Of a stretch of 64,000 nucleotides of DNA, positions 1 to 8,142 are shown one piece after another. Position 1 is the first letter of the stretch. Every line of letters starts with the position of its first letter. The stretch covers positions 152,902 to 216,901 of the forward strand of contig CALMRZ010000028.1 in assembly GCA_937872225.1 (NCBI GenBank), written 5' to 3'. Origin of the DNA: an uncultured Spirochaetota bacterium. Its GTDB lineage: Bacteria > Spirochaetota > UBA4802 > UBA5550. Below the pieces are notes generated by a model. That model saw only the letters and a program-made list of their open reading frames with translations, ran no database searches and was not told where the DNA came from. The translations under genes and the position numbers were made by a program.

Positions 1-118
1 GCGCCAGTATCCGTTCTGCCGGGTAGAAGGTAACCAGGAGTGTGACGGCTGCGGACAGGACGAGAACAAGGGCGGCAAGAACAATGAAAAAAATTTTAAA
101 CGTTTTTGCTGGCTTCAC
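1..118 (-). CDS. N-terminal fragment of membrane-anchored protein, AsmA-like (cut by window edge)
   Basis: Reading the minus strand from a GTG at 116-118 gives 39 codons open to the window edge. Residues 1-7 are basic and hydrophilic (MKPAKTF). They are followed by one hydrophobic helix of about 22 residues and then FYPAERILA. A short N-terminal helix followed by an aromatic/proline motif and 'ERI' is typical of the start of AsmA-family envelope proteins, so this is a guess at that family from very little sequence. The start overlaps the 3' end of the upstream cNMP-binding gene by 23 bp, which suggests translational coupling. A weak purine-rich ribosome site (GGAAAG) lies 5 nt upstream. Most of the protein lies outside the window, so function cannot be assigned. 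Confidence 0.6.
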   Translation of the reverse strand, partial: MKPAKTFKIFFIVLAALVLVLSAAVTLLVTFYPAERILA

Positions 119-1316
119 GTTTTCTTTCCATGGCGGACTTTTTCTTGAAGAATTGCACGTTTTTTTCCAGCTCCAGGATGTCCGTGCAGACTATCTTTCC
201 TTCAACCAGCTGGAAGTGCTTGTCTTCAAGGAGCTGTACGACGTACATGTCCCCCTTTTCCGGGGGGAGGCCCACCATGTTGATGAGTTCCTTTGTGCCG
301 AATTCAAAGTTATGGGGCTGCTTGGCTTCGATCCTGATTTTCTGCTTTTCAAGCTGAATGAGAAGGGTATCGTAGATGCGGCCCAGGGGGTCATGGATCA
401 TCAGGTTTTCGAGCTGGCGGTAGGCCGTCCAGATGCGTTCGCTCAGGAGCTGGATGAGGCGCGTCGCCAGCTGGGGCTGAGCCTGTACCATGCTTTCAAA
501 GTTGGACTTGTTGATTGCCAGGACTTCCACGTCGCCGAAGGTGATGGCCGAGGCGCTGCGCGGCTTGTTGTCCAGGATGGCCATTTCGCCGAATATGTCC
601 CCCTGCTTGAGCACCGCCAGGAGCACTTCCTCGTTGACTATCTTGGTGATTTTTACCTTGCCCGCCTGGATGATAAAGAGTTCCTCGCCAGGTTCGTACT
701 CGCAGAATATCATGGTGTTGTCGCGGTACTTGCGGTTCATGCCCGCGCGCTGGCCCACTTCCGGCGATTTAAGCGGCGCTTTCATGGACTGGAGCCGCTG
801 GATTGCGGTGTCGCGGTTCTCCCCGGTCGGCCGGTACTGAAGGTATTTCTGGTACGCGTATACGGCATGGTTGAAGACTTTCTTCTTCACGTAATACTCC
901 CCGATGTTGAAGAGGTGCGAAGGGTCCTCGGTGGCGACGTTCTTGAAGGTCAGGTTGGTTATGGCCTGGTCGAAATCGCGGAGCTGCCGGCTGAAAAACC
1001 TGATGATCTTCATGGCCACGGTCGGGTTCTTCTGGATCAGGAGCCCGAACTTTTCCCGTTCGACCGATATGAGGGAGACGTTTTCAAGGGCAACTGCCGA
1101 CTCTATCCTGGCGTGGGCGCTCATGCACGATACGACGCCGAAAAAGTCGCCGGGGCCCAGTATGGAATACGGTTCGGTCGACATCACCGGGTTTTCCTTG
1201 GCAACCTTAACCTTTCCCTTGAGGATAATATAGAAATTGTTGGCGTTCTTTTTCCCTTCTACAATGACAAAGGAATTGGCGAGGTAATTTTCGACTTTAA
1301 ACTGTATATCAGCCAT
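96..1316 (-). CDS. Tandem cyclic-nucleotide-binding-domain protein
   Basis: 406 residues, soluble, with no signal peptide. Residues about 10-118 form a first CNB/cupin-like domain. Residues about 131-180 look like one TPR-type helical hairpin. Residues about 200-300 form a second CNB domain carrying a well-preserved phosphate-binding cassette (FGEMAILDNKPRSASA, 242-257). The equivalent loop of the first domain (about 58-76) is degenerate, so probably only the second domain binds a nucleotide. The C-terminal region (about 305-385) resembles a diverged CRP-type winged helix, but no convincing DNA-recognition helix is visible. The ATG at 1316 has a good AAGAGGA ribosome site. The gene overlaps the downstream AsmA-like gene. 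It is probably a cNMP-responsive regulator or sensor; the ligand is unknown. Confidence 0.85.
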   Translation of the reverse strand: MADIQFKVENYLANSFVIVEGKKNANNFYIILKGKVKVAKENPVMSTEPYSILGPGDFFGVVSCMSAHARIESAVALENVSLISVEREKFGLLIQKNPTVAMKIIRFFSRQLRDFDQAITNLTFKNVATEDPSHLFNIGEYYVKKKVFNHAVYAYQKYLQYRPTGENRDTAIQRLQSMKAPLKSPEVGQRAGMNRKYRDNTMIFCEYEPGEELFIIQAGKVKITKIVNEEVLLAVLKQGDIFGEMAILDNKPRSASAITFGDVEVLAINKSNFESMVQAQPQLATRLIQLLSERIWTAYRQLENLMIHDPLGRIYDTLLIQLEKQKIRIEAKQPHNFEFGTKELINMVGLPPEKGDMYVVQLLEDKHFQLVEGKIVCTDILELEKNVQFFKKKSAMERKREASKNV

Positions 1317-1448
1317 TGTTCCTCTTGGTTAAACAATGATATTTTAACACTATGTATAAAATCGGCAAAAAATCAAGTAATTTCTATTATTTTTATCTGA
1401 CCTCTGACTTTAAACACGGCAGCCGGGCGGAATGTGACCGTATTTGAT

Positions 1449-4025
1449 CTATTCGATAAGTTTTTTAAGACGGTGAAGCTCGTTCAGGGCTTCAATGGGG
1501 GTCAGGGAGTCGGTATCGATGTTTTTTATCGCCTGGATGACCAGGTGGTTGGAGGCGTTGAATATTTCGAGCTGATCCGAGTGCTCTTCCTCGTCCGTGT
1601 TCAGGGGCCTGATGTTTTTCCTGCCCTTCTCGAGGCGCTGGAGTATCTGCTCGGCCTTGCCTATGATCGGCTTCGGTATCCCGGCCAGGTTGGCGACGTG
1701 GATGCCGTAGGACTTGTCCGCGGCCCCGCGCACCACTTTGTGCAGAAAGTCGACGCCGTTCAGGTGCTCTTTGACGATGACGGTGTAGTTGACGATTCCC
1801 CGGCGGCTGCCGAGCTTGGTGAGCTCGTGGTAGTGCGTGGCGAAGAGGGTCCGCGCCCGGAGGTAGCGCTGGATGTATTCCACCACGGCCCAGGCTATGG
1901 AGAGGCCGTCGTAGGTGCTGGTCCCGCGGCCGATCTCGTCCATGATGATCAGGCTCCGGGACGTCGCGTTGTTGAGGATGCCGGCTGTCTCGTTCATCTC
2001 GACCAGGAAGGTCGACTCTCCCCGGGAGATGTTATCGGAGGCCCCGATCCTGGTGAAAATCCGGTCGACGATGGAAAGACGGGCTTCCCGGGCCGGCACG
2101 AAGGACCCGATCTGGGCCATGAGCTGGAGTATCGCGGCCATGCGGATATACGTGGACTTGCCGGACATGTTGGGGCCGGTGATGATCTTTATGATGTTCT
2201 CGTCGGCGTCCAGGTTGATGTCGTTGGGGATGAAGACTTCCCTGGCGTAGAATTTTTCCACGACCGGGTGCCGCCCCTCCCTGATGTGGGTGATGCCGTC
2301 GTCGCTGAAGGCCGGCCTGACATAGCGGTTTTCCACGGCCGAACGGGCAAGGGAGCAGCAGCAGTCGAGGTCGCCGATGATTTCCGCCATCGCCTGGAGC
2401 TCGCCGCGCGCGGCCAGGACCGCCTTCGTCAGCCGGTCGATCTCGTCGTTTTCGATCTGCTGTATTTTTTCGGAAGCGGAGAGGATTTCGGTCTCGAAGG
2501 CCTGCAGCTTTTCCGTCGTAAACCGCTCCGAGCCGACCAGGGTCTGCTTGCGGTAATATGTTTCCGGCATGCCCGGGGCCTGGCCCTTGCTCACCTCGAT
2601 GTAATAGCCCAGGATCTTGTTGTAGCGGATCTTCAGGGTGGACATGCCGAGGTTTTTCTTTTCCTCTTCCTGGTACTCGACGATCCAGTTCTTCGCGTTG
2701 GTCTTCAGCTCGTAGATGCGGTCAAGCTCGGCGTTGAAGCCCTTGCGGATCACCCTGCCGTGCTCCGGGGAAAGGGCGGGGTCGTCGTCGATGGCGTCCC
2801 AGATCATGTCCGCCAGGACGGTAAGGTCAGGCATGCGGACGGCGATCTCCCTGATAAGGTCGTGGGGCTGTTCCGCGAGGAGTGCGCGGACCTGCGCGGC
2901 GGCCCGGGCCGAGTTCATGATGGCGATGAAGTTCCGGGGAAATGCCCGCCCTATGATGAAGCGGGAGATCAGCCGCTCGATGTCGTGGATGCCGGACAGG
3001 AGGTCGGCGACCTGGCCGGTGAGCTGGTGGAACTCGTGAAAATACTGAACCACGTCAAGTCTCTTCTCTATTGCATTGATGTCCAGGAGTGGCTGCAGGA
3101 TGTTCCGTTCAAGGGCGCGCCTGCCCATGGCGGTGCGGGTATAGTCAAGGACGGCGAAGAGGGTGCGGTTTTTCGTCCCGTCCTGCAGGTTCCGTGCCAG
3201 CTCCAGGTTGGAGATGGTCGCGTCGTCCAGGGTCATGATGTCGCCGGACAGAATCTTCCGCGGAAACTTGAGGTGGTCGAAGCTCTTCTTGTGGGTCTCC
3301 TTCAGGTACTGGAGGATGGACCCGGCGGTCATGATGTCCAGGCCGTCGGTAATGCCCAGTCCCTTGGTGCCGGCGATTCTGAAGGTCTCGCATATGATGT
3401 TCGTCATGTAGTCAGCATCATAGAGCCATTCGTTGATGCGGTAGACGGGGATGCCCCTGGTCCGGATGAAGTCGGCGTACGCGCCGTTATCCGGGGAATC
3501 GCCCTCGTAAAGAACGGCCTCGCGCGGGTTGAACTTGATGATCTCGCTGCGGAACAGGTCCAGGGATTTGTCTATGGGTGACAGGAAGAAGTCCCCCGTC
3601 GATATGTCCACGAAGGCGAGGCCGATGGCCTTCCTGTCGATGATGACCGAGGCGAGAAAGTTGTTTTCGTCCGATGGGAGGAGGTTCGCCTCCACCACGG
3701 TGCCCGGGGTGACGACCCGCACCACCTCGCGCTTCACGACCGGGCCGCTGGAAGGGACCGTTTCCATCTGCTCGCAGATGGCCACGCGCTTTCCCGCCTT
3801 AATGAGGCGCGCGATGTAGCTTTCCGCGGCATGGTAGGGGATGCCGCACATGGGGATGTCGTTCTGCCGCGAGGTAAGGGCGATGTCCAGTATCTTGGAG
3901 GCTATGCGGGCGTCCTCGAAGAACATCTCGTAGAAATCGCCCATGCGGAAAAAGAGCACCTCCTCGGGGTACTGTTTTTTCATGTCCAGGTACTGCTTCA
4001 TGGCAGGGGTGATCTTCGAATCCAT
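1449..4025 (-). CDS. mutS: DNA mismatch repair ATPase MutS
   Basis: 858 residues, the normal length for MutS (E. coli 853). The mismatch-reading Phe-x-Glu motif is present as F31-Y-E33 in the N-terminal domain. The ATPase core has Walker A GPNMSGKS at 617-624, Walker B 'LIIMDEIGRGTSTYDG' and the dimer-interface region 'ATHYHELTKL'. The protein recognises base mismatches and small loops, then recruits MutL. It starts 2 bp after the stop of the upstream TPR/SPOR gene, and that gene overlaps miaB, so miaB, the envelope protein gene and mutS form one minus-strand operon. The start ATG and the family assignment are unambiguous. Confidence 0.98.
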   Translation of the reverse strand: MDSKITPAMKQYLDMKKQYPEEVLFFRMGDFYEMFFEDARIASKILDIALTSRQNDIPMCGIPYHAAESYIARLIKAGKRVAICEQMETVPSSGPVVKREVVRVVTPGTVVEANLLPSDENNFLASVIIDRKAIGLAFVDISTGDFFLSPIDKSLDLFRSEIIKFNPREAVLYEGDSPDNGAYADFIRTRGIPVYRINEWLYDADYMTNIICETFRIAGTKGLGITDGLDIMTAGSILQYLKETHKKSFDHLKFPRKILSGDIMTLDDATISNLELARNLQDGTKNRTLFAVLDYTRTAMGRRALERNILQPLLDINAIEKRLDVVQYFHEFHQLTGQVADLLSGIHDIERLISRFIIGRAFPRNFIAIMNSARAAAQVRALLAEQPHDLIREIAVRMPDLTVLADMIWDAIDDDPALSPEHGRVIRKGFNAELDRIYELKTNAKNWIVEYQEEEKKNLGMSTLKIRYNKILGYYIEVSKGQAPGMPETYYRKQTLVGSERFTTEKLQAFETEILSASEKIQQIENDEIDRLTKAVLAARGELQAMAEIIGDLDCCCSLARSAVENRYVRPAFSDDGITHIREGRHPVVEKFYAREVFIPNDINLDADENIIKIITGPNMSGKSTYIRMAAILQLMAQIGSFVPAREARLSIVDRIFTRIGASDNISRGESTFLVEMNETAGILNNATSRSLIIMDEIGRGTSTYDGLSIAWAVVEYIQRYLRARTLFATHYHELTKLGSRRGIVNYTVIVKEHLNGVDFLHKVVRGAADKSYGIHVANLAGIPKPIIGKAEQILQRLEKGRKNIRPLNTDEEEHSDQLEIFNASNHLVIQAIKNIDTDSLTPIEALNELHRLKKLIE

Positions 4026-4027
4026 CG

Positions 4028-5176
4028 CTATTCCCCGTAAATATAGGAGCGCTCGCCGTCGCCGGAAATGCGCACGATGCGGCCATTGATGCCGTATTCT
4101 TCCGCGAGACGGACCTTCATCTTCAAGGCCGACTCTTCATCGGGGCCCTTTCCCACGTACAGTGTGAACCCGTCCCTGAGCTTCACCGTCCTGAGAAAAT
4201 CGAACTCTTTCAGGAGGCCCTTCAGTTCAGCGGCCTTCTTCGATGAAGGGAGGGGCCCCACCGAAATGGAGTAGAATGCCGTCGAGGCGTCTTCCTCCGG
4301 CAGTTTCTTCTCAGGATGTATGTCTATCTTCTCGGTGGTATCAAGTATTTTTTTCCCCGGCAGGTAGGAGACGCGGCGCGGGTTGTGCTTCATGAGCCCT
4401 TTCATCCGCCGGGACGCCTCGGCCGCCTCGGGGGACCCGGGGTATTTTGAAACAAGGTCGAAATAGGCGGAATAGGATTCATCATACATCTGCCTGTTCT
4501 CGTAAAATTCGCCAAGGAGGTAGAGGACCGCCTGTATGGCGTCGGAGTCTGCATAGCCGAGTGCCATGTCCCTGATGGTGGCGATGTATTCCCGGGAAAA
4601 CCCTGAAGCCGACCGGAGTATATGGGCCAGCAGCAGCAGCGACCGGGCCATGGCGCCGTATTCGTGGTCGGTGTCGATGAGGCGCCGGCATTCGCGCTCG
4701 GCGCCGGCGTAATCGCCGGTGTGGATGAGGGCGATGACCAGGAAGCGGCCGAACATGCCGTCATAGGCGCTTTTCCCCATGCGCTGCCCCTCGCGGGCCT
4801 CCCGCGCCAGGGCGTCCCACTTCGACTGGAGGAATGTTATCTCGCAGATCCGGTGCTGGGCATAGTGACGCCTGCCGTAATGGCGGTACTTGGCTGCGAC
4901 GGTCCGGTATTTTGAGATCGCAGCGTCGGGGGACGATTCGATCTCAGCCAGGATGAGGCGCACGTCGGGGACAAGAGGACTTTCGGAATGGGCCTTGAAA
5001 AAAAGGGAGGATTTATTTTTAACGTCGCCGTATTTTTTTTCAGCCGCCAGCTTCTGCATGGCCCTGAAGTCCTGTTTGTCGGAGCCGGCGGACGTTCGGG
5101 CCGCGGAAAGGCGGTGAGGCTGATAGGCGGCGATGGCCAGCAGGCACGCCGCGGCTATGGCCGGGGCGCTACGCAA
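4028..5176 (-). CDS. Secreted TPR-repeat protein with C-terminal SPOR-like domain
   Basis: 382 residues. An N-terminal hydrophobic stretch (about 3-25) looks like a Sec signal peptide. Residues about 35-265 are helical repeats of TPR type, including the motif 'YDESYSAYFDLVSKYPGSPEA' region. Residues about 298-372 resemble a SPOR domain ('YSISVGPLPSSKKAAELKG', then a second alpha/beta repeat), a fold that binds denuded peptidoglycan. The only plausible start is TTG at 5176, inside the end of miaB (8-bp overlap), because the next Met is at residue 40. The stop lies 2 bp before mutS. A periplasmic cell-envelope role is inferred from the architecture; no specific function is known. Confidence 0.75.
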   Translation of the reverse strand: MRSAPAIAAACLLAIAAYQPHRLSAARTSAGSDKQDFRAMQKLAAEKKYGDVKNKSSLFFKAHSESPLVPDVRLILAEIESSPDAAISKYRTVAAKYRHYGRRHYAQHRICEITFLQSKWDALAREAREGQRMGKSAYDGMFGRFLVIALIHTGDYAGAERECRRLIDTDHEYGAMARSLLLLAHILRSASGFSREYIATIRDMALGYADSDAIQAVLYLLGEFYENRQMYDESYSAYFDLVSKYPGSPEAAEASRRMKGLMKHNPRRVSYLPGKKILDTTEKIDIHPEKKLPEEDASTAFYSISVGPLPSSKKAAELKGLLKEFDFLRTVKLRDGFTLYVGKGPDEESALKMKVRLAEEYGINGRIVRISGDGERSYIYGE

Positions 5177-6542
5177 TTCTTGTCCCCTGCAGCGTCGAGC
5201 CGAGAACGCCGGAGATCTTTATCTTTATCCTTTTTCCGATATCGTCCCGCGTCCCGGCGGTGATCACCACGTGGTTCAGGTAGGTCTTCCCCATGACCCG
5301 GTCCGGCGATTTCTTGCTGAAGCGCTCGATGATGGCCTCTTCAACGCTGTCTATCCGCTCTTTCAGCTTCTGTTTCGAGATGCCACGCTGAAAGGCGATG
5401 AGCTTTTCGAGACGGGCGTTTTTTTCCTCGCGGGTGAGGGACTCGGCCAGTGACGCCGCCGGCGTTCCCCGGCGTGATGAATAGGCATAGGTGAAGGCGT
5501 CGTCGAAGCGTATCGTTTCCACGGCGCGCAGGGTGTCTTTGAATTCATCCTCGCTTTCGCCGGGAAAGCCGACGATGAGGTCCGTCGATATCGAGCTGCG
5601 GTCCAGTACGCTCCGTATCTTCCCGATGATCGCCAGGTAATCAGAGATTGTGTAGCCGCGGTTCATCAGCCCGAGAATGCGGTCCGAGCCGCTCTGGAGC
5701 GGCAGGTGGATCGACCGCGATATGTTCGGATTGTCCCGGATGACCAGGAGGATGTCATCGGAAAAGTCTTTCGGATGTGACGTTATGAAGTTTATCCGCT
5801 CGATGCCGCCGATGCGGGCCGAAGCTTCGAGGAGCCGGTAAAAGGGGATATCGGCGCTGTCCGATCCGTACTGGTTCACGTTCTGGCCGAGGAGGGTTAT
5901 CTCCCGTATCCCGCCGTCCGCGAGGGTGCGGATGTATTCGAGGACCTGCGCCGACGGGAAGGATATGAGCCTGCCCCGCACGGCGGGGACTACGCAGTAG
6001 GAACAGAAGTTCTCGCATCCGTGTGTTATGGTCACCCATTTATGCCATTCGGGAGTGTCGTTCACTTTATACAGGTCGTGCTTGATCCTCCCGGAAAAGT
6101 CGCTTATATCCTGGGAAAGGAAGCTCCTGGCCGCGCGGTCCTCAAGGTGCAGGCGCAGCAGCCTGCCTATGTCAGGGGACTGGTACGGCCCAATCACCAT
6201 GTCGGCAACGCCGGTATCGATGAGCTCACGGCCGAGGCGCTGGGCCATGCATCCGGCCACGACGATGATACCGTCCCGGTCGCGCAGCCTGTTACGGTGG
6301 GACCGTATGCGCGAGAGCACCCTGTTCTCGGCATGTTCGCGGACCGAACAGGTGTTGTAAATGGTGATGTCTGCCGCTGCTCCGCCGGGGGCGCTCTGGA
6401 AGCCGTGATCGGACAGTGAAAGGGCCATCAGCTCAGAATCATTCTTGTTCATCTGGCACCCGAAGGTTTCTATGTGATAGGTACGTTTCAAATCGATATC
6501 CGAGTCGGTGGAAATGCCCCGTCTGTCCGGGCGGTAACCCAT
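5169..6542 (-). CDS. miaB: tRNA-2-methylthio-N6-dimethylallyladenosine synthase MiaB
   Basis: 457 residues from the ATG at 6542; an in-frame TTG at 6569 would add 9 residues. The UPF0004 domain holds the auxiliary-cluster cysteines C29, C65 and C98 (contexts FGCQMN, NTCSVREHAENRV, AGCMAQ). The radical SAM core carries C176-x3-C180-x2-C183 (GCENFCSYC). A C-terminal TRAM domain ends at LQGTRIA. The NTCS[VI]RE context points to MiaB rather than RimO or MtaB. The enzyme methylthiolates i6A37 of tRNAs that read UNN codons. It is the first gene of the miaB - TPR/SPOR - mutS operon. No strong ribosome site is seen at any candidate start, so the N-terminus is uncertain. Confidence 0.94.
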   Translation of the reverse strand: MGYRPDRRGISTDSDIDLKRTYHIETFGCQMNKNDSELMALSLSDHGFQSAPGGAAADITIYNTCSVREHAENRVLSRIRSHRNRLRDRDGIIVVAGCMAQRLGRELIDTGVADMVIGPYQSPDIGRLLRLHLEDRAARSFLSQDISDFSGRIKHDLYKVNDTPEWHKWVTITHGCENFCSYCVVPAVRGRLISFPSAQVLEYIRTLADGGIREITLLGQNVNQYGSDSADIPFYRLLEASARIGGIERINFITSHPKDFSDDILLVIRDNPNISRSIHLPLQSGSDRILGLMNRGYTISDYLAIIGKIRSVLDRSSISTDLIVGFPGESEDEFKDTLRAVETIRFDDAFTYAYSSRRGTPAASLAESLTREEKNARLEKLIAFQRGISKQKLKERIDSVEEAIIERFSKKSPDRVMGKTYLNHVVITAGTRDDIGKRIKIKISGVLGSTLQGTRIA

Positions 6543-6606
6543 AATGGCACGATATTGCTGTGTAATCAAACAATTTTTATGCCGTAATTAATCAACTCTA
6601 TTTTCC

Positions 6607-6636
6607 ATCCCGGTGCTCAAATCGCCGGGATTTTTC
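6607..6636 (+). terminator. Hairpin with T-tract in the leader between miaB and the 54-aa gene
   Basis: A 7-bp stem ATCCCGG/CCGGGAT (6607-6613 and 6625-6631) with an 11-nt loop is followed by TTTTTCC. It has the form of an intrinsic terminator on the plus strand, but no plus-strand gene lies upstream. It may be an attenuator in the leader of the small gene at 6807, or may block antisense transcription into miaB. Confidence 0.5.
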
Positions 6637-6806
6637 CTTTTTTCATAACGGGATTACAGGGGAAAAATCATGCCCGGCAGAGTTTTTTTCTTGAATAGTA
6701 GGGGGGCTGTCGTTACATTATTATTCAAACGGATTTACCGGTTGCAGCGAGGGACAAAAGCCTGCGTGGGCGCGCAGGGAACTGCAGCATATAAAGGGAG
6801 GTTTAT

Positions 6807-6971
6807 ATGGCGATACAAAAGGTTAACGATAGTTCCATTTCCCGCGGTTTGATCGAGAGCATGAAGCAGCAGGGGCAGGAGACGGCGAAACCTGAGGCGT
6901 TGAAGAAATCATCAAAAATGCAGAGTTTCAAAGAGGCCGCCAAGGGTTTCAAGATCGACACCAAGGCATGA
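6807..6971 (+). CDS. Small basic orphan protein, 54 aa
   Basis: Begins MAIQKVNDSSISRG and ends KIDTKA, 54 residues, rich in Lys, Ser and Gln, with no transmembrane segment. The ATG at 6807 has an excellent ribosome site (AAAGGGAGG, 6794-6802, 4-nt spacing). The stop TGA is followed 21 bp later by a strong intrinsic terminator, so this is a complete monocistronic unit too short for ordinary gene callers. The middle and C-terminal parts are predicted amphipathic and helical (ALKKSSKMQSFKEAAKGFKI). No family is recognised. The PilZ gene downstream is separated from it by the terminator. Confidence 0.65.
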   Translation: MAIQKVNDSSISRGLIESMKQQGQETAKPEALKKSSKMQSFKEAAKGFKIDTKA

Positions 6972-6992
6972 TGTATCCGGCGTGAAGGATGG

Positions 6993-7024
6993 AAAAATGG
7001 ATACGGCGCGCATCCATTTTTTTT
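6993..7024 (+). terminator. Intrinsic terminator after the 54-aa gene
   Basis: A perfect 10-bp stem AAAAATGGAT/ATCCATTTTT (6993-7002 and 7012-7021) with a 9-nt GC-rich loop, running into more T. The A-rich 5' side and T-rich 3' side also make it work in the opposite direction. Confidence 0.8.
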
Positions 7025-7066
7025 AATGCCGAAATCGTCCGGCAATAACCGAGGAGGGCAAGCCAG

Positions 7067-7423
7067 ATGTCCCGGGATGAATGCAAAAGGGATTTTGTCC
7101 GCATCAACAACCAGTTCAACGTGAGGATCGTTGCGAAGGATGAATCAGCCCGGTACGGTACCCGCGAGATAAATACCTCCCGGTCGATCAACGTGAGCGC
7201 CAGCGGATTGCTGGTAAATGCCGCCGAGCGGATCGATAAGGACTCTATCGTGAACATTACGTTCATGAAGCCCAATACCTTTGATTTCTTCAAGGGGCCA
7301 GGAAAGGTCGTGCGCATCGATGATAACACCGACGGGACCTATAAAATAGCCATCAATTTTATCAACCTGTCCCATGACGACAAACAGATGCTCGATTATT
7401 ACATTCAGCTCGGGGCTCGCTAG
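7067..7423 (+). CDS. PilZ-domain c-di-GMP-binding protein
   Basis: 118 residues, a single PilZ domain. The c-di-GMP motif is complete: R8-x3-R12 (RDFVR) followed by N42-x-S44-x2-G47 (NVSASG). The rest is the expected beta-barrel ending in a helix (HDDKQMLDYYIQL). Single-domain PilZ proteins act as c-di-GMP receptors controlling motility, adhesion or envelope processes; the partner is not evident here. A GAGGAGG ribosome site lies about 13 nt upstream of the ATG, a little distant. It has its own position after a terminator and is convergent with the outer-membrane protein gene. Confidence 0.9.
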   Translation: MSRDECKRDFVRINNQFNVRIVAKDESARYGTREINTSRSINVSASGLLVNAAERIDKDSIVNITFMKPNTFDFFKGPGKVVRIDDNTDGTYKIAINFINLSHDDKQMLDYYIQLGAR

Positions 7424-7461
7424 GCCCGCTTCAGAAAGCACTCCTGTCTTATGGCATTTCG

Positions 7462-8067
7462 TTAAAATTGCACGGTGAACTCAATCAGGGGAACCGGCAG
7501 GATTATCCTGTTGCCCTTTTTCTTCCTCATGGTGTACGTGGAAACGACCCCGTAGTCATAGTTCAGCCACAGGTTTATGCCGACCTTGAAGCGGTCCGCG
7601 AACTTGAAGAGAAAACCGATCCCGGCGCCGAAGGTAACATCATGCAGGTTGCCTTCCCTGACGGTGCGGCTGCCGCCCACTCCCGGGTGGCTTGCCTTTG
7701 ATTCCCAGTGATGATACGAATAGACTAATCCAAGCATGAGAACCGTATCCAGTATCTTCAGTTCCGGGCCCAGGTGAAGGACAGGGGTGACGATGGCGGA
7801 CAGGATGTATTCATCCCTGTTCATGGAGTTGAAGCCGGCCCCGAATATTGCAAGTCCAACGGCCCTGATCCCAACGTGGGGGACAAAGGTGTACTCTCCC
7901 TGCACGCCGGCCATGGTAATTCCTCCCATGATGCTGGCGGAGCCTTTATAGGGTTTCCGTCCGGCAGGCTGTGCCTGTTCCTGTTGCGCAGGATTGACCT
8001 CTTCGGCCGCCGCGGCAGGGCCGGATAGAACCGCCATGAAGGTGATGATCAGTACTATATTTTTCAT
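7462..8067 (-). CDS. Probable outer-membrane beta-barrel protein
   Basis: 201 residues from the ATG at 8067. This start gives a clean signal peptide (MKNIVLIITFMAVLSGPAAAA); an upstream ATG at 8103 would place 12 hydrophilic residues before it. After a short Gln/Pro-rich linker the mature part has alternating amphipathic strands rich in Gly and aromatics ('GITMAGVQGEYTF', 'VTFGAGIGFLFKFADRFKVG'). It ends in phenylalanine (EFTVQF), the usual C-terminal signal for beta-barrel assembly. No family name can be given. No strong ribosome site is visible. Confidence 0.6.
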   Translation of the reverse strand: MKNIVLIITFMAVLSGPAAAAEEVNPAQQEQAQPAGRKPYKGSASIMGGITMAGVQGEYTFVPHVGIRAVGLAIFGAGFNSMNRDEYILSAIVTPVLHLGPELKILDTVLMLGLVYSYHHWESKASHPGVGGSRTVREGNLHDVTFGAGIGFLFKFADRFKVGINLWLNYDYGVVSTYTMRKKKGNRIILPVPLIEFTVQF

Positions 8068-8142
8068 GCTGTGGTGGCCGGGGTCCGATGATGGAGAAAC
8101 CATGACAGGGACGGGGCTGGTCCGGGCCGCTGCGCGCGATTA

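Noticed and set aside
42..1400. 452-aa open frame on the plus strand
   Set aside because: It runs antisense to the well-supported cNMP-binding protein, has no domain sense and no ribosome site; it is a shadow of a GC-rich gene.
1434..3581. 715-aa open frame on the plus strand
   Set aside because: Antisense to mutS. Its composition (Val/Asp/Gly-rich) is the typical mirror of GC-rich coding DNA.
6543..6806. c-di-GMP riboswitch upstream of the small gene and PilZ gene
   Set aside because: Considered because of the PilZ context, but the conserved aptamer core is not recognisable; only a simple hairpin with T-run is present.
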